Source: Stictocephala bisonia (taxonomy: Eukaryota > Arthropoda > Insecta > Hemiptera > Membracidae). From it: a DNA stretch of 64,000 bases. Below, piece after piece: positions 26,080 through 36,100 of this stretch. The position numbers and the translations under genes were made by a program. A model generated the notes under the pieces. It had not been told where the DNA came from. It searched no databases and saw only the letters and a program-made list of their open reading frames with translations. The DNA is taken from the NCBI GenBank assembly GCA_035578905.1, contig JAQJVL010001125.1:1-64000 (forward strand), given 5' to 3'. Within the stretch, counting starts at the first letter, position 1; every line of letters starts with the position of its first letter.

Positions 26080-27060
26080 TTGGAGTCAAATGGAGTCGTG
26101 GTGTTAGACTGTGTATTTCGGTCCCAAGTGTCTTGTCCATCACTTGGCACCAAAGAATTTAATCTGTACGGTTGGTCGGGAGTTCCTTTACATGTCAGTT
26201 ACATTTCACCCACCTGCCATGATGACTATGAGTAGACTAATATAACCTGCTATTTTATGAAAAAAGTTGTTCAAGAAAATAAAAAAAAACTGTAATGATT
26301 TAATAAATGTGATTCTATTAGTGTAAAACCTTAAGTGTATTATCTGGAATTAAAATCTATTTTCTGTTTTGAACTCTCGTACATCTGATTAAATTACAAA
26401 TTCAATAAATCAGCAATGTTTTCCGTGCCTCGGACGGAGGTTTCTGTAACTAGTTGGAGAAACAGTTTGTACGTGCCTAGATAATAAATAAGTTCTGAAT
26501 AGATTGTTTCACCTTTAAATAATTTTACATCTAGTATGTTTTTGTTTATTATTTAATTTATTGTTCGTACATATTATATTAAGTTTATATTTAACAATAA
26601 ACGACACATCGACGTATGTAGATATTTAGTTAACACTATGATTGTTGAGTCAAAGGTAGGCTGTACATTAATAACCGTAACTTTTACTAATGAGTTATAA
26701 GTCAATTTAGTTAAAAAACTACATTGAGATTTTTTAATTAAATGTTCTTCGTATGAATTAAAATTTCAAAATTTTGTTTGATTTTGCTATTTCTTTTAAA
26801 AATTATTGATAGACATTTAGTTATCCTTTTGTGTTTAATTTAGAAAAGCATTACTTCTTTAAATGCTTTTTCATAAGAGAACTAAAAATTGTCAAATTAA
26901 AATCCAACTATAAGACTTTATTTCATCATTTTTAACTATAGCATTGGCTATCATAAAGTACATTTTAAGTAATAAACACCTATATGACAGTTACATAAAC
27001 TAGGAATATTAATTAAATGGTGGTGGCCTTAAAAATCTTTCCATTGTATTTTGATGTACT
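26080..27060. other. AT-rich sequence, nothing recognised
   Basis: GC-richer at 26080-26240 beside the minisatellite; otherwise featureless. Confidence 0.5.
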
Positions 27061-27064
27061 CATA

Positions 27065-28155
27065 AAACATTAAAATAATAATAAATTAGTTATTAAAATA
27101 TTTAAATTTGCTTTTCTTATGTATTATAATAAAGGCAAACTATACTTTAAGATGTACAAATATTTACAACATAGACGAGTTAAAGATACAAATATCTGAA
27201 AAGTTTAAGTTTAATTCATTACAAATAAAAACATATTTTTATCTATTTCTTATTTACTAATTTGACATATACTTAGCCTCACTTAGTTTCAAAACAACTT
27301 AACAATGGGTTCTTATAGTACAAAACTAAAAGTATATTAGTTAATCTTTTGTATGATTTATAATTTTCAACCGAAAACTATAACAAAATAAAAAAAACGC
27401 AATTTCATTACTAGATCATCACAACATGTTTAGAGTGTTTTCATAAGAATTTCAATATAAATATTTTTGTTTTTCACGTAAATGAAATCAATGGAAAAAG
27501 TGCATATATATATATCCAAAGTTCCATATAATAATAGTTATCTTAGAATGATGTTTCACTAAAATACGTTATAATATATTTTTATAAAATTATGTTAACA
27601 CTGTTTAAAATTACAAAATCAAGTTGTAATAAACGATTAAATTCCAGTAAATTAGCAAAAATGACTGCATGAATCTCTAGTAATTAGATATATCAGCATG
27701 GGATTTATGCTTCTGGAGAGTATTGTATACATTTTTCATTATTTTGGGAATTTATTTTTCTAACCGTTGGAGATGTGCCATTCGTATCTCTTTTCATCGA
27801 AATATTCTTACAAAGTATATTAATTTTTTGATATTGTATTTTTCACAGTAACCGCACATAAACATATACAATCCGAAGTGTTGGATCTATTTTTTTTATA
27901 GCTAATATATTTCTGTTAAAAAAATATAAAAATCTCGTAAAATTATGTTACATCTAGAGCTACGAACTCTATGATTACAGGAATGTGGGATAGGATTGTG
28001 TTCGAAAGATTAACTGGGCAGACTTGATGGTATATTATTACTAGAACTAAAGGTCTTTGCAACTTAGGTCAAAACCGGATATAAAAAAGTGTGATGTAGT
28101 TATTTATGATACTAATTTATGAAAATTCAACCTACAGTAATATAATATTTAGCAC
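27065..28155 (+). repeat. Direct duplication, unit A
   Basis: Matches unit B in the same order: AGTTTAAGTTTAATTCATTA near 27200, CAAAACAACTTAACAATGGG near 27290, and a final block with GTCTTTGCAACTTAGGTC near 28050. No coding content was seen in either copy. Confidence 0.7.
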
Positions 28156-28209
28156 TAATAGGAAATTATTAATTCTTAAAAATGTTTCCTTGTACTGTTT
28201 GATTACTTA

Positions 28210-29110
28210 AAACAAAATAATAAAATTAGTTAAAAATCATTTAAAGCATAATTGTAATTTAAATATATTAAATGTCAAATATTTCTAAGAGTAAAGATAC
28301 ATATATTGAAAAGTTTAATTTAATTCATTACAAAGTTAACTATATTTTATCAGTTTCTTATTATATTGAATATACTGAGACTAGTTCAAAACAACTTAAC
28401 AATGGGTCTTATGAGTACAAAACTAAAAGTAATAGTAATCTTGTATGATTTATAATTTGTCAAACGCTAAAACGATAGAAAAAAAAAAAAGACGCAGAGT
28501 CATTACAGATCATCACAAATGTTTAGAGTGTTCAGAAGAATGATCAATAAAATAGTTTCACGAAGATGAAATCAGAGAAAAGAGTGATATGAATAGAGTC
28601 AAAGTCCATGATAAGAGATGAGATCTTAGAGAATGATGTACTAAAGAACGTATAATAATGAAGAGAATTACATTAACACTGTTAATTCAAAAATTCTAAA
28701 TAACCTTTAAATTCAGCAAATTAGCACAGAATGCTGATGCCTATAATAGATTAGCAGGATTTACGTTTGGATGTATGTTAATTATATTTGTATTATTTAA
28801 TTTATTTTTTATTGAATGGCTATTCATATTTTTTTACGATTGCTTAATGAAATATATTTTTTATTTATTTTTCAATAAAATACATCGTATACAATTCAAT
28901 TGGTTATTTTTTTAGCTAACATTTGTTTAAATAAAAAAACGAAATTGTTACATTAACACGAACTCAATAATAAACAGAATGGGGTCATGGTTCGAAAATA
29001 ATCATTGATTAAATCTATCGAATAAGTCTTTGCATAGGTCACCGTTAAAAATTGATGTAGTTTTTATAGTATGCAATTTATGATATTCAACACAACAATA
29101 ATTTTAGCCG
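28210..29110 (+). repeat. Direct duplication, unit B (indel-rich)
   Basis: The same ordered blocks as unit A occur here, but with very many one- to few-base gaps, especially in runs of A or T between 28480 and 28740, where the text also becomes richer in AGA/GAT. Confidence 0.7.
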
Positions 29111-29114
29111 TCAA

Positions 29115-29740
29115 GTTAAGAATAATGTATTTAACATTTTATGGTAATTTGTTATTGCAAGATAAGTGTTCAATACTACGTAGTATAAGTTTAAATAATG
29201 TGTTGTTAGTGCATCAATAAATTATATTGCATCTAAATGTTAGTGATTTAGTTTTCAGAAAAGAGTTTTAAGTTTAAGTGGGTAAAAGACAGTAGAATAT
29301 GAATTTTAGGGTAGGGTTAAAAACTGTATTCAAAATATTCTATAATTTAAATTTAATTTAATTTGTAATGCATTTTAGAAAAGATTTCAAAAAAAAAAAA
29401 AATTAACACTTTATTTTCATAAAATTCCCTTTTGAATTTTAAGTTGTTACTTTCTAGTTATAGAAAGATTGGTACTTGCATTAATTTTTGAATTACATAA
29501 TATTCCAGTATAAAGGATTTACTGCAAATAATTATCTCATATTGATCATAACTAATATTAAGATAAAGTAACAACATGTTCATATATTTGCTTTAAATAC
29601 TGACCAGATAATACAGTGCACATATATTTTAATTTGTTTCATACGTTATATATCAGCATATCATATTCCAATTAGGGGTCAGTAATGGTATTTCCTATAC
29701 AGTTACAGTACATTTCATTATATTACATTAGAGTAATTTT
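29115..29740. other. AT-rich sequence, nothing recognised
   Basis: No supported feature. Confidence 0.5.
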
Positions 29741-29741
29741 A

Positions 29742-30010
29742 GAGCCGGTGGCTGAGCTGTCTAAAGCGTCTGGACTTTAAGATTGGGTTAGAGATAGCGC
29801 TGGTTCGAATCCGGCCTCGCTGGACAAATTCGAGACCTAGACAAATTCCCGGCCTAGACTGGAAATATTTGTCATTAATATTCACCTTCTACTGGTACTG
29901 GTTCTCCCCCTTACTCTGTCTGAGTAAGTTCCTCGCACAGATTAATATTATATGAGGAATGCGCAGAGTAAGGATAAGAAGAAGCTCGGCCTGTCCTTAA
30001 AAAAAAACAA
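29742..30010 (+). mobile_element. tRNA-derived SINE (class II tRNA-like head)
   Basis: GAGCCGGTGGCTGAGCTGTC with TAAAGCG (box A region) and GGTTCGAATCCGGCC (box B) mark a well-kept leucine/serine-type tRNA head. The body includes CCCCCTTACTCTGTCTGAG and GCGCAGAGTAAGGATAAGAA, and an A-run ends it at about 30008. The same family occurs at 61.28 kb and 33.7 kb. Confidence 0.8.
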
Positions 30011-30100
30011 TTCCTATTATATTATTTCCATAAATGCATTAAATCAATCTACGTTCAGCCGTGTAGAATTTGGGACTAAACAATATCTTGTATTTTTACG

Positions 30101-30838
30101 CTACACAAATTGCGTTCACCCAAATGTCTCACGGTATACATCAGTCAAAAGCTGTCAACCTGTCTCTCACAACACCTCTGTGACTGACACTCACTTTGAG
30201 GCTAGAACATTTCTTGGAACTCTATGCCATACAAATTGCGTTCACCCAAATGTCTTAAGGTATACATCAGTTAGAAGCTGTCAACCTGTCTCTCACAACA
30301 CCTCTGTGACTGACACTCACTTTGAGGCTAGACCATGTCTTGTAACTCTATGCCACACAAATTACGTTCACCCAAATGTCTCATGGTATACATCAGTTAG
30401 AAGCTGTCAACCTGTCTCTCACAACACCTCTGTGACTGACACTCACTTTGAGGCTAGACCATGTCTTGTAACTCTATGTCACACAAATTGCGTTCACCCA
30501 AATGTCTCAACGTATACATCAGTTAGAAGCTGTCAACCTGTCTCTCACAACACCTCTGTGTCTGACACTCACTTTGAGGCTAAACCATGTCTTTTAACTC
30601 TATGTCACACAAATTGCGTTCACCCAAATGTCTCAACGTATACATCAGTTAGAAGCTGTCAACCTGTCTCTCACAACACCTCTGTGACTGACACTCACTT
30701 TGAGGCTAAACCATGTCTTAGAACTCTATGCCACACAAATTACGTTCACCCAAATGTCTCAACGTATACATCAGTTAGAAGCTGTCAACCTGTCTCTTCC
30801 AACACCTCTGTGACTGACACTCACTTTGAGGGAAACAT
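30101..30838 (+). repeat. 126-bp tandem repeat, six units, open as 42-residue repeats
   Basis: The word ACAAATTRCGTTCACCCAAA recurs at 30105, 30231, 30357, 30483, 30609 and 30735, exactly 126 bp apart. In one frame each unit encodes HPNVSxYTSVRSCQPVSHN then TSVTDTHFEARPC, with three to four Cys per unit. This frame forms an open stretch from 29952 to 30998 whose ATG lies in the upstream SINE. Since 126 is a multiple of three, one stop-free unit keeps all units open, and the other two plus-strand frames each have a stop per unit. No signal peptide or splice sites were found; I lean to a non-coding satellite. A degenerate tail with ATGAGTTCACCAA follows to about 30950. Confidence 0.85.
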
Positions 30839-30999
30839 TTCTTTTAACTCTATGATCAACAAAATGAGTTCACCAATATGTTTCGTCGTATACATTAACT
30901 CTATGATCCACAAAATGAGTTCACCAAAATGTTTCGACGTGTACATAAGTCAGACGTTTCAAAGTCTTTCTGACAATCATTATAATGTACGCATTTAAT

Positions 31000-32770
31000 C
31001 AACTTATGGCAGGTTTCAATATTTTGTTTTGCAGTCTTTTTGACTTGCGGTGTCTAATCTAAGATATGTATAATTATTTAGGTTGACGTGTTAACTATAT
31101 TATTTATTTCATAGTTTACTTTGATTAATTGCTTGGCGAATAAATGAAGTATTACATAAGATTAAATTCTAAATATTATTTCAATCTAAATTCATATTTA
31201 TTTTAGATTTATATTGTAAAGAGTTTACGTTAATTACTTATAGCTGTAACTAAAATTAGAGAAAATGTGATAATATTTAATTCTTTTTAAACATAATAAC
31301 GTAAACAATTAGGGCATTATAGTTAAATTAATACTTATGCTATAATTTAAAATCGGCTTTCAAAATCAAATAATCCAATAAATGTTAAGTTTATTTGTGA
31401 GGTCTTTCGATTGAAAAGTAATCATTATAAAATATTCACATGAAAGTAATCGATTGTAATAAATCTTTTGTTTTGGGCTGGTCTCCTATAATTACTAAAA
31501 TCTATTTTTTTTTTTTTGTATTCTTTGTTGTAGTTATTTAAATATCAACCAACTTGAGAGAATTGTTTTCTTAATTAAGTATTGCTTTGTTAACGAATCT
31601 TGAATGTTCCTTTTTTACTGAATACAGAAAAAATATAATTTACTTATCTTAACTAAAATCTTGAAAAATACTGCATCCAAGCTTTTGCTTCAGCTTCAAA
31701 TTTACTTAAAAATATATTTGTAACAAAACAAGATAAAGGATTGCCCACTGCCTTCTGTTTGATAGTAATATTTATCTTCAAATGTAAATACATTAATTTA
31801 ATTAGTATAATATTGTACTATATATTACATTATATACATTAATATGTAATTATATTACATATTAATTAGTATAATATTACTATATATATAAGTAACAATT
31901 AATTACTTATTGTTCAAAATGTTGATGGGTTAACCAATCTTTTAAAATTTTGACAGTTTCCTTCATGGGAACATTAGGATATAGTTATGTAACATTAAAA
32001 ATACTAAGTGTTCACATTTGTAATGAGATCATATATGTCATTTATAGCAAATTTATGGAGTTGTGTAAGTGATTAAAATTGTTTTACTAAACATTTGGAA
32101 ATCAAATACGTGGGGCTGTTTATATTGGATACAATAAGTATCATTTAATTACCAGCTTCGTGAAATTTAAGTAGGCATGTTGTATATTCCTGTATGTATG
32201 TGCCAGCTAAACATTCTGTAGAAACTGATCATAATTTTTCATCCTTTGAAATAATAAAAAGAAGTTCACAATTATTAGTATCTTGACGCTTAGGAAATAA
32301 AATACACTAATAAATACGTAGAAAAATTAGCCAATAATGAACATCCACCAATACAACATTCTCCTTTTATTTGTTGGTTTAAAATTCAGTTTAGCCACAT
32401 TATGTGTACATTTGTATGCAAAATATATTTTATTTCACTATTTATTTATTTCAAACATATTGTAAATTTAAATTTTATAAAAGTTTATATGAGTGTTTTA
32501 CAATTATTAAGTTGTACTCGAAAGACTCACAAGTAAACTTAAAGTTTATTGGATTTTTTGATTATTAACATTGATATAAATTATAATTCCAATAAGAAAC
32601 TCCACAAGAATCATTCATAAAACTTATTTGTTATGAAGTATGAATATGTTCGACTCCTAAAAGTATGACAGAATATTCAAAACGAGGTAGTTTTAGTCTT
32701 AGAACCATTTAGAACAGTTTTCTCTTCCTTAATTAAAGCAACATTGCCATTCATATTATTTAGATGCGTG
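31000..32770. other. AT-rich sequence downstream of the PGRP gene
   Basis: No supported feature; the PGRP 3' end may extend a little into it. Confidence 0.5.
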
Positions 32771-32772
32771 AT

Positions 32773-32778
32773 TTTATT
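32773..32778 (-). promoter_or_regulatory. Likely poly(A) signal of the PGRP gene
   Basis: AATAAA on the minus strand lies about 57 bases after the stop codon. In this AT-rich sequence such hexamers also occur by chance. Confidence 0.45.
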
Positions 32779-32834
32779 TAGAGAAATAAAATCGTTATTT
32801 AATAGTAAAAGATATTTTAATACTGAACCATTTT

Positions 32835-33112
32835 TTAAACACAAAGTTTTAATGTAGTAATTAATGCTATAACGTTTAATTTTAAGAGACATTTTTTAAA
32901 TGCTAATTCTCCTGCCCCATTTTCTTGCAAGGGGTGTTGCACCCAGTGGCTCCAAGTTGTTATCACTCCATAGAGAGCATTTCCAGGACATTCAGTGTCT
33001 ACTAGTTGACGATGTCCCGCCAGCTGGTAGTTGGGCCCTATGTGGTTGTTGTCAATGCCGAGCTGTATTAGCGCCTTGCACATCATTAGCATGTCGTAGG
33101 TGGGTAACACAT
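32835..33112 (-). CDS. PGRP: PGRP exon 4: C-terminal zinc ligands and stop
   Basis: The acceptor is CATTCTAG before ATGTGTTACC. With the G from exon 3 it makes Asp and continues VLPTYDMLMMCKALIQLG, then the strand NYQLAGHRQL with the zinc His, then VDTECPGNALYG with Thr and the zinc Cys, and VITTWSHW. This is the standard PGRP C-terminus. About 30 further residues follow, ending in a hydrophobic stretch, before TAA at 32837-32835. An intron removing the tail cannot be excluded, but the family core is complete. Confidence 0.9.
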
Positions 33113-36100
33113 CTAGAATGTTAATATTGGTTTAGAGAAAACTATGCTTTAAATGAATGCATTTCTTTAAATGAAATCAAGATAATGATTCAAATTATAA
33201 AACATCTTCACCACCTTTAGTCAAGAAGTTTTGGTGTAGAAAAATATGTAATTATATATATAAATGTCGAACATGTGAGCTGTCTACAAGTTTTACATAT
33301 ATACATATTTGAACTCTTGTGCAATATCTATGTGTGCATACATCCCGTAGTAATCTAAAAAGGCATATAAATATTTTAAAATATAAACCGTTGCCTTTAA
33401 TAAATATATATATATATATTTTAATTAAAATTCAATTATATGTAAAACATTAAATAAGAGACAGTTTATTATATCATTTAAATGTTTAACAAACTAAATA
33501 TACTGTTTTTTGTCGTCTAAATTAGTGACTAAATACGTTTTTACTTCAGACTTAGCAAACAATTCAAAATATGTGAGTAATTCTTAAGTGGATAAAATAA
33601 CTAAAATTAAATACTAACTTAAGATGTTAACAATAATTATTTTATTCTTGTTACACTTTGAATTTTGAGTATTGATTAGGTGACATATCCTAGAATATAG
33701 AAAAACATGTAAAAGGAGAGCCAGTAACAACCTAGGTATCTAAGGTGTCAGGACGCTGAGCCGGAGTTAAGATATGACACAGGTTTGAATCTTTGTCTAA
33801 AATGTAGGTTTTTGTCAATAATATTCACCTGGAATAGTACTGTTTAAAGGCCTTGTTATGTCTAGAAATGTTATCCGATCAAATTAATGGGGAAAAAAAG
33901 CTTAAAAAAAGGCAATCTGTCTGTCTTAAATATACCTACAAATGAAATACTTCCTCAAAATGCAAACCAATGTTAAGGTATAAAGCGAGGTATAGTTACC
34001 TCGATAATCTCCAATAAAGACAATACCCAGACTGTTGTTGTTGTAGCCCTTTGTGTGTGCCCCCATGATCTGCCAGCCTCGCCCTTCGTAGACGTCGTCC
34101 CCTCCAATGGCGAAACTGTACATAATTCAATAATAAGTATATACAACAAGGTATCGTTTCCTCGATAATCTCCAATAAAGGCAATGCCCAGACTGTTGTT
34201 TTTGTGGCCCTTTGTGTGTGCCCCCATGATCTGCCAGCCTCGCCCTTCGTAGACGTCGTCCCCTCCAATGGTGAAACTGTACATAATACAACAATAAGTG
34301 TATAAAGGAAGGTATCGTTCCCTCGATAATCTTTTATAAGGGAAATGCCCAGACTGTTGTTGTTGTGGCCCTTTGTGTGTGCCCCCATGATCTGCCAGCC
34401 TCGCCCTTCGTAGACGTCGTCCCCTCCAATGGCGAAACTGTACATAATACAACAATAAGTGTATAAAGGAAGGTATCGTTCCCTCGATAATCTTTTATAA
34501 AGGAAATGCCCAGACTGTTGTTGTTGTGGCCCTTTGTGTGTGCCCCCATGATCTGCCAGCCTCGCCCTTCGTAGACGTCGTCCCCTCCAATGGTGAAACT
34601 GTACATAATAAAACAATAAGTGTATAAAGGAAGGTATCGTTCCCTCGATAATCTTTTATAAAGGAAATGCCCAGACTGTTGTTGTTGTGGCCCTTTGTGT
34701 GTGCCCCCATGATCTGCCAGCCTCACCCTTCGTAGACGTCGTCCCTCCAATGGCGGAACTGTACAAAAATGAATTAAAAATTGAGCTTTATTCAGCTCAG
34801 TTAATGACATTATATATCACTCTCTCTTATTTACGGTTATTTCGTGACTATACCTACAATACATATTCATTTATGGCAGAATGTTGAGGTTAAAGTGAAC
34901 ATATACATTACCAACTATTATAACCTGGCAAAAACTAATCTATACAGATTATTGCTGGATATACAAAGTGTTACAAAAGGTGAATCATGCTATGTATTTT
35001 CAGATTCTATGCGTAATTATTGGCTAACAAAAAAAGTATAACATTTTTTAAATTTCCACTTTGTTTAGCAGCTAGACGGCATTTGTTTACCAGCTAGACT
35101 TTTAACTTTCCAATGATAGCTTTGTAAAAATCAGTTAAAAAATAAACATTTTAAGAACTAATATTAATTCACATGCAGTTCGAATACTGTAAAAACAGTA
35201 GCCAAATTTTGCATGTGAGTTAATGTTAATTTATAAAATTGTTATTTTTTAACAGAGTTTTACAAATACGGTATCTTTGGAAAGGTAAAGTTATTTCCAA
35301 ATAATTTTGTGTCCTACCTAATTTTTATAAAACCAGTGGTATTTTGAATATTTGTTAAGATAAAAAGAAAATGGCCGTAATATTTAAAATAAACGAAATA
35401 AATTTAGAAAATATTCAAGATAATTTAAAAATATTGTTTAACTAATTACTTCCTTATAACATGAACCCATTTACCAAATTTTGAATTAATCGTAAAGATA
35501 ACAACAAAAATATAAATTGTTTTATGAAAAAATGGCGTCTAGCCGCTTAACAAAGCGGAAATTGAAAAAAACAGTTTTCTTCATTTTTACCTTATAATCA
35601 CACATAAAATCTGAAAATGTATGGCCAGTCCCACTTTTATGTAACACCTTGAATGTGAATATAAAATTTAAAAATTAAAAGTAAAATGTGTTCAAACGTC
35701 ATATTGTAATGAGTAAGATACTGGTGGAGATTTTTGTTTCTTAATGAGGCAGTAATGAAAACACAATGCTACTTAGGTTCCCCTTAGTATTTTTAAAGTA
35801 TTGGTCGCACTGCAAAACTAGTATTAAAAGGATAATCTTGTATTTTTCGGTAACTTTATCTAGTGAACCAATAAGTATACAGTAGCATACATTTTGCAGA
35901 ATATATCTTTAAAGTATTCTGTACATAGATTCACATGTGTAGTGAAATCTAGTTCAAACTTCACACCTAGCTCCGAGACGTTTCAAAAAAATATTTTGTA
36001 TATATTCATACTGCTGAGGAAGCAGTGCAAGTTAAAAACTTGCTGATGACTAATTTTCAAAGCTAATAATAGTGTTATATTTTTTTAAACATGTCGTAAA

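Larger units (their letters stand above)
34000..34758 (-). repeat. Five-copy tandem array of a PGRP exon, 161-bp period
   Basis: The exon ends nearest exon 4 fall at 34000, 34161, 34322, 34483 and 34644, an exact 161-bp spacing. Each unit is a 116-nt exon copy plus a 45-nt spacer containing an acceptor. Because 161 is not a multiple of three, read-through shifts frame at every unit, yet long stretches stay open in several minus-strand frames. Sequence similarity extends roughly 25-30 bases into the intron below copy 1, which shows what was duplicated. Confidence 0.92.

Noticed and set aside
29744..29825. Functional tRNA gene
   Set aside because: Boxes A and B are good, but the anticodon stem and acceptor do not pair and a SINE body follows; the same head recurs at 61.28 kb.
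34687..34887. Plus-strand frame over the PGRP exon array
   Set aside because: It is the antisense shadow of array copy 5 plus intron.
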